A stretch of DNA of 64,000 bases from positions 3,257,001-3,321,000 of the forward strand of contig NZ_OY781464.1 of NCBI RefSeq assembly GCF_963676735.1, given 5' to 3'. Below, piece by piece: positions 27,250 through 35,791 of this stretch. The first letter of the stretch is position 1. The number at the start of each line of letters is the position of its first letter. Below the pieces are notes generated by a model, which was not told where the DNA came from, did not search any database, and worked only from the letters and a program-made list of their open reading frames with translations. A program made the position numbers and the translations under genes. Origin of the DNA: an uncultured Draconibacterium sp. (GTDB lineage: Bacteria; Bacteroidota; Bacteroidia; Bacteroidales; Prolixibacteraceae).

Positions 27250-28524
27250 TTATAGTTTATCGCCATTTTCAAGCAAATAGGCTTCTGCTTCCACATTCCA
27301 TAAACCCATATATTTTTTACAAAGTTTATCCAATTCGGCATAAACCGGATTATCTATTCCTTTTTCTTCAAACTCGGCTATTGCCGTAAGCGGAAAATCA
27401 AAATGGGTATAAATTAATTTCTTACCACCCGGAATATTTGGAAGATTCAAAGTTGCCTCAGACACTGCATTTAAACCACCAATGTGAGTAACCAATCCAG
27501 CAGGATCCAAACCTGCAGTCATAATTTCCAGTGCTTCTTTCATATCGTCGGTGTTGCCACCCGAGGTTCCAACAATGTGCGTGTAGGCGTAATGTACGTT
27601 ATAGAAATTCATTTTTGCTGAAAACTCAGTATTAGATGGGCCTGCAAAAAAGTTCAAACAACCATCGAAACCAAGAATTGCATCGCCCTGCTCAACAACC
27701 GGAGCAACCGGAGCAAAAACAAATACATCATCGTAACCGGTGCCACCGCTTATTTCTTTTAATCCGGCCACAGGGTCAGCCATTTCTGCGGTATTGATGT
27801 ATTTTAACTCAATGCCACGCTCTTTGGCAAACTCAACGGTGTATAGTTCAGCTGCACGATCCAATCTTGTCTGATCGATATCGGTAACTACCATCAACGA
27901 TGGTTTGCGGTCTTCGCGGCGCAACACGTAATTGATTGCTGCCAATCCCATTGGACCTACACCTGCCAGGATGGCCATTTTACCACCTTCAACAATTTCC
28001 ATTTTGTGCACGTAGCTTCCGGCAGTGGTGTGGTAATTGGCATGCATAGCACCAATAACACAGCTTAGCGGCTCGGCCAACGACGCCGGATAATAACCGG
28101 GTCCTTCGTAGGCCAGCAAACAATCCTGCACCAGCACATCTTTTGGGATAATAACATAAGTAGCATCACCACCAATGTATTTGTACGAATAACCAGGGGC
28201 ACTCAAAACGCCCACCGGACCATCTTCGTAATAAATTGCCGGCTGGATAGAGAATTTCTGCCCTGCCTTAAATTTATCCTGCCAGTTGGCTCCCACTTCA
28301 ACAATTTCACCGGCAAATTCATGCCCAATCATAATCGGATTTTCGGCAATATTGTTGGGAATACGTTTGTGATCGCTTGCCTGGTTGGCCGCTTTATAAC
28401 TCGACATACAAAGGCTATCGGTAACTACCTTGGCCAGTATTTCATCGTCGCTAATTTTTGGTAATTCAAATTCCTCTACCCGAAGGTCTTTTTTACCGTA
28501 TAATCGAACTGCTTTTGTTTTCAT
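27250..28524 (-). CDS. Zinc-binding medium-chain dehydrogenase, L-sorbose-1-phosphate reductase-like
   Basis: MDR-superfamily oxidoreductase of 424 residues, longer than the usual 340-360. Catalytic zinc ligands are visible: Cys39 in DSLCMSSYK and His68-Glu69 in GHEFAGEIVEVG. The four-cysteine structural zinc lobe is absent, replaced by FSIQPAIYYEDGPVG, as in SorE-type enzymes. The nucleotide-binding glycine run is LAGVGPMGLAA near 190. Likely interconverts a sugar or polyol phosphate and a keto form with NAD(P). Last gene of the GntR-controlled operon, 40 bases after the aldolase/SDR gene. The precise substrate is unknown. Confidence 0.8.
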   Translation of the reverse strand: MKTKAVRLYGKKDLRVEEFELPKISDDEILAKVVTDSLCMSSYKAANQASDHKRIPNNIAENPIMIGHEFAGEIVEVGANWQDKFKAGQKFSIQPAIYYEDGPVGVLSAPGYSYKYIGGDATYVIIPKDVLVQDCLLAYEGPGYYPASLAEPLSCVIGAMHANYHTTAGSYVHKMEIVEGGKMAILAGVGPMGLAAINYVLRREDRKPSLMVVTDIDQTRLDRAAELYTVEFAKERGIELKYINTAEMADPVAGLKEISGGTGYDDVFVFAPVAPVVEQGDAILGFDGCLNFFAGPSNTEFSAKMNFYNVHYAYTHIVGTSGGNTDDMKEALEIMTAGLDPAGLVTHIGGLNAVSEATLNLPNIPGGKKLIYTHFDFPLTAIAEFEEKGIDNPVYAELDKLCKKYMGLWNVEAEAYLLENGDKL

Positions 28525-28564
28525 TGTAATTCTTCTTTTAATTCATTTATCAAAACCGGAAATT

Positions 28565-30526
28565 CTAGTGAAGCATTGATTGCCCGCCCGAAATAGGCAG
28601 TGCCTGTCCGGTTTCATTCTCCTGGTCAACGAGGTATAAAATTCCTTTCACCACATCTTTTGGCGAACAACCTTTTCCAAGCGGCACCTGGTCGAGGTAA
28701 AATTTCTTCACATCGTCAATTGTTTTTGCCCCCGGCACTTTCCCTGCATTCAGGTATTGAATAAACAAACCGTTTTCAGGATCGCTCCACAGCGGGCCTT
28801 CGTAAAAGTTACCCGGACAAACCGAATTCACTTTAATTTTATCGGGTGCCAGCTCCAGTGCAAACGACTGTGTTAATCCAATTCCACCAAATTTACCTCC
28901 GGCGTAGGCAAAATTCTTTTTACTTCCTTTTAAGCCCGATTTTGAGTTAATCTGAATAATATCTGAATAATAATCAGGCTTATATGCATTTTGGAGCTTC
29001 AATATTTTTGAGGCTACTTTTGTGCAGTAGAAATAAGCGTTATAATTTATTTTGGTAACAAACTCGAATTGTTCCGGAGTCATTTCATCCAGGCCACCGG
29101 CGCGCAATACACCGGCATTGCTTACAAACACATCAAGACCACCAAAAGTGGCAATCGTTACCTTCATCAAGTTGGCAAGGCTATCCAGGTCAGCAACATT
29201 GGTCTGTACAAAAATAGCCCTGTTGTTGCCTTTCATTGCGGCGAGTGCAGCAGCTGTTTTTTGCCCAACTTCTTCGTTAATATCGGCCACAACAATGTTG
29301 GCGCCCTCTTCTGTCAAATAACGGGCAATTCCTTCGCCAAACCCCATGGCTGCACCGGTAACAATAATGGTTTTATTCTGCACCCGACCCACTGATGTTC
29401 CGGCAGCAATTTTTCGGCGGTAGTTCTCCACCTCCCAGGTATCGATAAAAGCAATCTGTTCGGGAGTCATAAAATGCTGTCCTCCAAACGACTCGGAATA
29501 AGCACTAATCTTCATGGCATCTTCAAACACATCCAGAATGGTATCGCATTGGGCAGCATGATCGCCAACTGCCAACAAGCCAACCTCTTTCAGCACAATT
29601 ACCTTTGGAGCAAATCCGTTTGCCGAAATAAAAGCCGCAATCTTTTCTTTGGCCTCTTTCAACAGGTCTTGAACGGTTTCGGTATTTTCAATAAATACGT
29701 ATTTCGATTTGCAATAAACAATCAGATCAGGCGTAAATGGTTTGGCCACTTTTTCAAAGGCCACTGCGTCTTTTGCGAATCGCGCTATTACTGGATTGTT
29801 CCGAAGCTTCAGCGTTTTTATTTCCTCATCAGAAACCATCATGCGGATGGCCGGGATAAATTCGGCAACATCATCGCGAACGGGCAGTGTTTCTTCCGAC
29901 AACTCCGCTTTTAATGCACCGTTCAATTGGGCAAATACATCGTTGTAAATGGTTTCAACTTCGTCAACAGAATTGGCAGCCACAAAAATTCCGTGGTTCT
30001 GCAAAAAGATGATTTGTGCAGCCTTGCCTTTTTCCGCTTTGAATTTAGCCAATTGCTTTTCAACCTCTTTAAACAGCACATAACCCGGATCGATGTATGG
30101 AATGTAAACCACCTGATCACCAAATAATTCTTCGATGTATTTTTCCACCTCGTTGCCACACATCAGCCCGTTTACTTTTGTTGGATGCAGGTGCACCACA
30201 TAGGCGTATTCGATTACATCGTGCATTGATGTTTCAACTGATGGTCGGCGGTCTTTGGTTATGGTGGCCTCCATTAAATCGTCTTTTATCTGGCGCTCGC
30301 GTTCAAACGGATCAGAACTATACGATTTTTCGGCAATAAGACCCAGTTTTTTACGGTCAAGCTTTGCAAAACCATCTTCGGTAATTGTTGCAAGGGCATG
30401 GCCACTGGCTTTCACCCAGATATTTTCGTTGTTTTTAAATGAGGTATTTCCGCCTCCGGCAATCACCATTTCAGGGTTTTTGCCATAAAATTGAGATATT
30501 CTTATAAGATTTTTTAAACCTTCCAT
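28565..30526 (-). CDS. Bifunctional class II aldolase / short-chain dehydrogenase
   Basis: Fusion of a zinc class II aldolase (about 1-225) and a classical SDR (about 390-653). Aldolase motifs: GGGNTSFK near 24, Glu98, His112 and His114 in HLHPTK, His178 in QNHGIF. SDR motifs: VTGAAMGFGEGIA near 393-405, NAG near 475, and the catalytic Tyr541-x3-Lys545 in YAGGK. Fusions of this architecture include the rhamnulose-1-phosphate aldolase/lactaldehyde dehydrogenase proteins, so cleavage of a ketose 1-phosphate followed by oxidation of the aldehyde is plausible. The redundancy with the separate RhaD-type aldolase at 22738 suggests a different substrate. Member of the six-gene dehydrogenase operon. 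Confidence 0.85.
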   Translation of the reverse strand: MEGLKNLIRISQFYGKNPEMVIAGGGNTSFKNNENIWVKASGHALATITEDGFAKLDRKKLGLIAEKSYSSDPFERERQIKDDLMEATITKDRRPSVETSMHDVIEYAYVVHLHPTKVNGLMCGNEVEKYIEELFGDQVVYIPYIDPGYVLFKEVEKQLAKFKAEKGKAAQIIFLQNHGIFVAANSVDEVETIYNDVFAQLNGALKAELSEETLPVRDDVAEFIPAIRMMVSDEEIKTLKLRNNPVIARFAKDAVAFEKVAKPFTPDLIVYCKSKYVFIENTETVQDLLKEAKEKIAAFISANGFAPKVIVLKEVGLLAVGDHAAQCDTILDVFEDAMKISAYSESFGGQHFMTPEQIAFIDTWEVENYRRKIAAGTSVGRVQNKTIIVTGAAMGFGEGIARYLTEEGANIVVADINEEVGQKTAAALAAMKGNNRAIFVQTNVADLDSLANLMKVTIATFGGLDVFVSNAGVLRAGGLDEMTPEQFEFVTKINYNAYFYCTKVASKILKLQNAYKPDYYSDIIQINSKSGLKGSKKNFAYAGGKFGGIGLTQSFALELAPDKIKVNSVCPGNFYEGPLWSDPENGLFIQYLNAGKVPGAKTIDDVKKFYLDQVPLGKGCSPKDVVKGILYLVDQENETGQALPISGGQSMLH

Positions 30527-30550
30527 TTTGTGGATTCTAATTTTTGCCTG

Positions 30551-30583
30551 AGGCGGAAATCCTTTGAATCAGGGATTCCGCCT
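30551..30583 (-). promoter_or_regulatory. Intercistronic hairpin between PHP gene and aldolase/SDR gene
   Basis: AGGCGGAAATCC and GGGATTCCGCCT form an 11-bp stem with one bulged A across a nine-base loop, filling the 57-base gap directly after the PHP stop. No T-run follows on the minus strand, so an mRNA processing or stability role is more likely than termination. Confidence 0.5.
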
Positions 30584-31801
30584 TTAAGCAATAAGTTCTT
30601 TTATTACTGCATTTCCTAAAGCTTTTAAATCCTCGAGGGATTTACCTGTACGATTTCCATCGGGTGTAACAAAACCTTCCAGACCGTTGGTTTTTAGGTA
30701 CTGATGTGCAGCAATTACACAAGCCCCCTCGTAGGACACCTTCTTCAGGTCTTCAGGCAATTCGTGCTCGCCATCTATTTTTACCTCCAGCGGGAATATT
30801 CCCGGTGTGTTATGTTCTGAACCTAAGGAAACAACATAGCCTTTTCGTGTAAAGAATTTTACAAACTCGCGCAGCTTCTCTACTGAGTTTCTTGATGGGA
30901 TAAGCTCCAGCATGTGTACATTCATGGTTTTTAAACGCTCATCCATCTGCTCCCAATCACTTTCAAATCCGGTAATAAGATTTCCTTTTCTATCGTCGAG
31001 CAAAACCGGGTAGCAAGGTATCCCCCCTGCATCCAATATGTATTCTTTTATTCGGTCAACTGCCGGAAACGATGCCGGCGATTCAGGAACAAAAGCCAGT
31101 CCTCCTGCTTTTAGCAATCGGCTCCGAATTTCGTTTTCAATGGCCGGAATATCTTCAGGGTTTGCCTTGGGTTCAATATCAAAAAGCTCGGTGTAAAACA
31201 TTCGCTTACCCGACATTTTTGGGTAATTCTCATCAACAAGAATACGAATAGCTTTGGCAATATGACGTTCGCGTACCAGCTCTTTTGCATATTTTTCTTT
31301 CACTTCGTCGTAGGTCAAATTCATCTCCGGATAAATAGCCTGCAGCAAGTAGTTTACTTTTTCAATCATTTTTGCCACTTGCTTCTGACTTTCTTTGATA
31401 AGCTCTTCCAAAAACTGCTTGTTTTCTTCCGATACCCGGTACGGATAATTTAAACCTTTGCCACTGAAATAAATGCGCCCCGGATTACTCGGGTCGTTTA
31501 TTGTTACGTTGCGACGTTGCAATTCGGGAATAAGGCCGATAAATTCGACGTTGAACAATGGAAAAACGCCATTCTTAACGGCAAAACTGTAAAACTCGTT
31601 AAAACCGTCTGACACAAAAAAGTCGTTTATTCCCAACACCTCAACCTCTTCATCTTTTGCCAGATCAAAGATTTGTGAAATCCGATCAAAAGAGCTAAAC
31701 GAGTATGGCGTGTGGATGTGGCCATTTACATTTGGTATTTCGATGTCGCCTCCAATGCGCATCAACGTTTCAACATCAGGAAATTCTTTTAGAAAATTCA
31801 T
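30584..31801 (-). CDS. PHP-domain protein of unknown substrate
   Basis: 405-residue protein with a polymerase-and-histidinol-phosphatase (PHP) fold signature: His28-x-His30 in NGHIHTPYSF, followed by LGINDFF where the usual TDH motif has Asp60 but not the histidine, and later GSEHNTPG and AAHQYL. PHP proteins are metal-dependent phosphoesterases. The centre (about 110-200) is an extra helical insertion with many charged residues (FLEELIKESQKQVAKMI). It is embedded in the operon between the E1 gene and the aldolase/SDR gene, pointing to hydrolysis of a phosphorylated pathway intermediate; this is inference. I do not recognise a characterised homologue. Confidence 0.7.
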   Translation of the reverse strand: MNFLKEFPDVETLMRIGGDIEIPNVNGHIHTPYSFSSFDRISQIFDLAKDEEVEVLGINDFFVSDGFNEFYSFAVKNGVFPLFNVEFIGLIPELQRRNVTINDPSNPGRIYFSGKGLNYPYRVSEENKQFLEELIKESQKQVAKMIEKVNYLLQAIYPEMNLTYDEVKEKYAKELVRERHIAKAIRILVDENYPKMSGKRMFYTELFDIEPKANPEDIPAIENEIRSRLLKAGGLAFVPESPASFPAVDRIKEYILDAGGIPCYPVLLDDRKGNLITGFESDWEQMDERLKTMNVHMLELIPSRNSVEKLREFVKFFTRKGYVVSLGSEHNTPGIFPLEVKIDGEHELPEDLKKVSYEGACVIAAHQYLKTNGLEGFVTPDGNRTGKSLEDLKALGNAVIKELIA

Positions 31802-31900
31802 AATTTCAATTAATATATTTTGGTTGTGAAAGCAGGTGTGAATATAAAAAATCCTTTCCTACCATAACTTATCCACACCATGCTTTTCAACTAACCAATA

Positions 31901-34369
31901 TTATATTCCCAACTTATTTCGGCGAATTTGCTCGGCGTTGGTAAAGTTATTCTTCACAACATGCCCTTTTAAGGGAACAATTTTTTCGTGAATGGCATCC
32001 AGGAACCAGTCTACCTGTGGGAAGAAATACTCTTCCAGCTCGTAGGCCGGAGTAATCCAGTTACGCGAACCAACAACTACAGGAGGTGCATCCAGCTCGT
32101 CGAATGCCAGTTCTGTAATATTTCTTGCCATATCATTGAGGAACGAACCGCGTGAGTTGGCATCGCCCGAAATGATGATCCTTCCGGTCTTTTTAACCGA
32201 CTCCAACACTTTTTCGTAGTTGAAAGGAACAATTGAACGGGCATCGATAACTTCTGCTTCCATGCCGTATTCTTCTTTCAGTTTATCAGCGGCTTCAAGT
32301 GCGCGGTACAATGTTGCACCAATGGTAAGAATGGTAATGTCTTTTCCTTCGCGTTTTACATCTGGCTCGCCAAATGGAATTTCGTAATATTCTTCAGGCA
32401 CACCAGCTTCGTGGAATTGCTCGCCAATGTCGTAAATACGCTGGCTTTCAAAGAAAATCACCGGATCAGTTCCCTGCAGTGCAGTGTTCATTAAACCTTT
32501 GGCATCGTATGGAGTTACGGGGAATACCACTTTCAATCCGGGAATATGCGCTACCAGTGAAGTCCAGTCTTGCGAGTGCTGTGCACCGTATTTCGATCCA
32601 ACAGAAACGCGGACCACCACCGGCATTTTAATTACGTTACCCGACATCGCCTGCCACTTCGGCATTTGGTTGAACACCTCGTCGCCACATCGTCCAAGGA
32701 AGTCGCAATACATAATTTCAGGAATTACGCGTCCGCCACACATGGCATAACCAATGGCAGTACCAATAATCGACGCCTCAGAAATTGGCGAGTTAAATAA
32801 ACGGTTGTATGGTAAAGCTTCTGTTAATCCGCGGTAAACGGCAAAAGCACCACCCCAGTCACGGTTTTCTTCACCGTAAGCAACCAATGTAGGATCTTTA
32901 TAAAAACGATCAACAATGGCTTCGAAAATTCCGTCGCGTAGTTGGTATTGTTTAATTTTCGAGAATGGTTTTCCGTTGGCATCAAAAGCAAAACGCTCTT
33001 TTTTAGTGAGTTGTTTTACACGTGGATTTTCTTCCATAGGGTGATTCACCTCCACTTCGCGGTCTTCCATTTTATCCAGGCTCTCGTTCGAGAACATCAT
33101 GTCGCCGATCAGCTCAGGATATTTCTCCATATCCATGTGAGGAGAAACTTTATCATCAATAGCCAGTTTCATCGCGTATTTCATCAACTCAACGATGTCG
33201 GCTTTAATGGCCTCAAGCTCTGCTTCTTTTGCAACGCCAGCTCCAACCAGCTCTTTTTCGTATGAAGCAATACAATCCTGCTTTTCCCATGCTTCAACTT
33301 CCTCTTTACTACGATACGACGAAGCATCAGAAGGCGAGTGACCACTGTAACGGTAAGTTAAAACATCGAGCAGAACCGGACCTTTTTTGTCTTTCAGCAG
33401 TTCCATTTTGCGTTTGTAGGCATCAATCACTGCCAGCGGATTGTAACCGTCAACGCGTTCGGCGTGCATGCTGTCGCGGTTTACACCGGCACCAATACGA
33501 GCGGCAATGTCGTATCCCATGGTTTCTCCACAGGTTTGTCCACCCATTCCGTACTGGTTATTCATGATATTGAAAATGATTGGCAGACCACCTTGATATG
33601 CACCTTCCCAAAGCTGCTCAAACTGGTCCATCGATGCAAAAGCCAGACCTTCCCAAACCGGGCCGCAAGCCATTGAAGCATCACCAATGTTGGCCACTAC
33701 AATACCATCTTTTTTATTTACTTTTTTGAATAATGCCGCACCTACTGCGATATCGCCCGAACCACCAACAATGGCGTTGTTCGGATATACACCAAACGGC
33801 GTAAAGAAAGCGTGCATCGATCCGCCTAAACCTTTATTAAAACCTGTTTCGCGGGCAAAAATCTCGGCCAGTGTTCCGTAAATTAGGAAACGGCGCGCCA
33901 ATGATTTTACATCACCATCGTGACCTTTTTTTACAATGTTCAGAATTGTTCCATCGAAAAAATTAGTCATTACATCCAATAACTCATCGTCGCTCATTTT
34001 ATGAATGGCCGACATACCTTTGGCCAAAATCTCGCCGTGAGAACGGTGCGAACCAAAAATAAAATCCTCAACACCCAAATGGTAAGCCATACCAACGGCT
34101 GCCGATTCCTGTCCGATAGACAAGTGAGCAGGACCAGGATGGTTGTACTCAATTCCTTCGTACTCACCCTTTGTTTTAATAAGGTTCAACATGGTTTCGA
34201 ACTCACGAATCAACGCCATATCATGGAAGATATCAACGAATTCTTCTTTCGAGAAATTTGCTTTTTCCTCTTCAATACTTTTGTTGTATTGGTTAACAGG
34301 AATTTCTTTGAATTGAATTGAACCCGATTTTCTTACTTCAACCGGATCAATAAATTGCGACTTAGGCAT
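31901..34369 (-). CDS. Fused E1 alpha/beta subunit of a thiamine-dependent 2-oxoacid (or acetoin-type) dehydrogenase
   Basis: Decarboxylating first component of a lipoamide-linked complex. The 822 residues contain an alpha-type half (about 45-420) with SHRSHGEILAKG, GGSMHAFFTPFGVYPNNAIVGG and the thiamine-diphosphate motif GDASMACG...NIMNNQYG, then a beta-type half (about 475-800) with YGEENRDWGGAF, SPISEASIIGTAIGYAM and FFESQRIYD. The N-terminal ~40 residues and the C-terminal tail (EQIRRNKLGI) are extra relative to ordinary fused E1 proteins, and the ThDP motif spacing is stretched (WEGLAFASMDQFEQLWEGAY). Forms one operon with E3 and E2 upstream. Gene order and control by GntR argue against the housekeeping pyruvate dehydrogenase. 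Confidence 0.88.
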   Translation of the reverse strand: MPKSQFIDPVEVRKSGSIQFKEIPVNQYNKSIEEEKANFSKEEFVDIFHDMALIREFETMLNLIKTKGEYEGIEYNHPGPAHLSIGQESAAVGMAYHLGVEDFIFGSHRSHGEILAKGMSAIHKMSDDELLDVMTNFFDGTILNIVKKGHDGDVKSLARRFLIYGTLAEIFARETGFNKGLGGSMHAFFTPFGVYPNNAIVGGSGDIAVGAALFKKVNKKDGIVVANIGDASMACGPVWEGLAFASMDQFEQLWEGAYQGGLPIIFNIMNNQYGMGGQTCGETMGYDIAARIGAGVNRDSMHAERVDGYNPLAVIDAYKRKMELLKDKKGPVLLDVLTYRYSGHSPSDASSYRSKEEVEAWEKQDCIASYEKELVGAGVAKEAELEAIKADIVELMKYAMKLAIDDKVSPHMDMEKYPELIGDMMFSNESLDKMEDREVEVNHPMEENPRVKQLTKKERFAFDANGKPFSKIKQYQLRDGIFEAIVDRFYKDPTLVAYGEENRDWGGAFAVYRGLTEALPYNRLFNSPISEASIIGTAIGYAMCGGRVIPEIMYCDFLGRCGDEVFNQMPKWQAMSGNVIKMPVVVRVSVGSKYGAQHSQDWTSLVAHIPGLKVVFPVTPYDAKGLMNTALQGTDPVIFFESQRIYDIGEQFHEAGVPEEYYEIPFGEPDVKREGKDITILTIGATLYRALEAADKLKEEYGMEAEVIDARSIVPFNYEKVLESVKKTGRIIISGDANSRGSFLNDMARNITELAFDELDAPPVVVGSRNWITPAYELEEYFFPQVDWFLDAIHEKIVPLKGHVVKNNFTNAEQIRRNKLGI

Positions 34370-34422
34370 ACTATTTTGTTTTATTAATTTTTACTTGATT
34401 TTCTACTCTGTTGTTCCGGTGT

Positions 34423-35784
34423 TTAATGCCCGAAACTAAATACGGTTTCTTTAAATATCTCCGAAACGGTTGGGTGCGGGAACACCACTTCTTCCATTTC
34501 TTTAAGTGTCATTTCAGCTTCAATGGCCATGCAGGCACCGTAAATCATTTCACTTGATGGATTACCAATCATATGAACACCCAGCACCTCGCCATATTTT
34601 GCACCTACCAGTACTTTGCACGATCCGCTGCCACCTTCGTTTTCGGCAACAAAGCGTCCGGCATAAGCCATTGGCAGTTCAGCAATTTTATAGTCTACTC
34701 CTTTTGCCTTTGCAGTTTCCTCAGTCAATCCAACACCCGAAATTTCCGGGTTGGTATAAACCACTCCGGGAATAGCATTGTAACGCATTTTATCCGGGCG
34801 ACCTGAAAGGTTGTTTACCACCACTTCGCCTTCGCGGCTGGCCGTGTGTGCCAACAATGAAAAACCAGTTACATCGCCTGCTGCATAAACGTTCGGAATA
34901 TTGGTGCGCATTTTTTCATCGACCTTAATTCCGCCTTTGAATAATTCAACGCCCAGATTTTCCAAACCAAAACCCGTGGTAACCGGCTTCCGGCCAACGC
35001 TCATTAATATTTTATCGCCTTCGATTTCTGTAGTTTTACCATCTTTTTCGAAGCTTACTTTTGTTCCGTCAACTTTGGTAACTTTTGACGACAAATTGAA
35101 TTCGATGCCTTTTTTTGCATATAGCTGACGCAACATAGCACTTTGTTCTTTGTCCATCCCGGTCAGGATCTCATCCAGCATTTCAACAATGGTAACTTTG
35201 GTACCAAGGCTATTAAAAAAGCTGGCGAACTCCATACCGATAACACCACCACCAATAATCACCAATGATTTTGGCTGCTCTTTCAACTGCAAAATTTCGC
35301 GGTTGGTAAGAATGTTTTCATTGTCTTGCACACCAGGAATTGGTGGCACAAAAGCTTCAGAGCCGGTACTAATCATCAGGTTGGCAGCATTATAAAGCTT
35401 ACCTCCTGCTTCAATCTCTATACCTTCAGCACTTCTCTTTTTTATCATTGCCGCGTCGTTGACCACATCCACTTTAAACTGCTTCATTTTCATGCCAACG
35501 CCGCCAACCAATTTCTTCACCACTTTATTCTTACGTGCCATCATCTTATCAAAGCTAAACGACAGATCGTTTGCTTCAACACCGTATTTACTTCCGCTTT
35601 TTGCGCTATCGTAAATTTTCGCACCGTAAAGCAATGTTTTTGTTGGAATACAACCTTCATTCAAACAAACACCACCAAGCTCTTTCTTTTCGAAAAGAAC
35701 TACTTTCAGTCCCTTTGCTCCAGCTCTTTCAGCGGCAACATATCCGCCCGGCCCGGCACCTATTATTGCTAAATCGTACTTCAT
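34423..35784 (-). CDS. lpdA: Dihydrolipoyl dehydrogenase (E3)
   Basis: FAD enzyme that reoxidises the lipoyl arm of the E2 component with NAD. Start chosen at the ATG at 35784 (MKYDLAIIGAGPGGY), seven bases after the E2 stop; 453 residues. FAD-binding GAGPGGYVAAERA at 9-21, redox disulfide Cys40 and Cys45 in GGVCLNEGC, NAD-binding GGGVIGMEFASFF near 175, GDVTGFSLLAH near 302, and the C-terminal His-Glu-type active-site segment VVFPHPTVSEIFKE. Complete and canonical. Dedicated copy for the complex encoded around it. Confidence 0.95.
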   Translation of the reverse strand: MKYDLAIIGAGPGGYVAAERAGAKGLKVVLFEKKELGGVCLNEGCIPTKTLLYGAKIYDSAKSGSKYGVEANDLSFSFDKMMARKNKVVKKLVGGVGMKMKQFKVDVVNDAAMIKKRSAEGIEIEAGGKLYNAANLMISTGSEAFVPPIPGVQDNENILTNREILQLKEQPKSLVIIGGGVIGMEFASFFNSLGTKVTIVEMLDEILTGMDKEQSAMLRQLYAKKGIEFNLSSKVTKVDGTKVSFEKDGKTTEIEGDKILMSVGRKPVTTGFGLENLGVELFKGGIKVDEKMRTNIPNVYAAGDVTGFSLLAHTASREGEVVVNNLSGRPDKMRYNAIPGVVYTNPEISGVGLTEETAKAKGVDYKIAELPMAYAGRFVAENEGGSGSCKVLVGAKYGEVLGVHMIGNPSSEMIYGACMAIEAEMTLKEMEEVVFPHPTVSEIFKETVFSFGH

Positions 35785-35791
35785 TTTGGTA

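Noticed and set aside
35326..35772. 148-codon + strand frame inside the E3 gene
   Set aside because: Antisense to a fully convincing dihydrolipoyl dehydrogenase; composition is rich in His, Cys and Phe, no recognisable domain.
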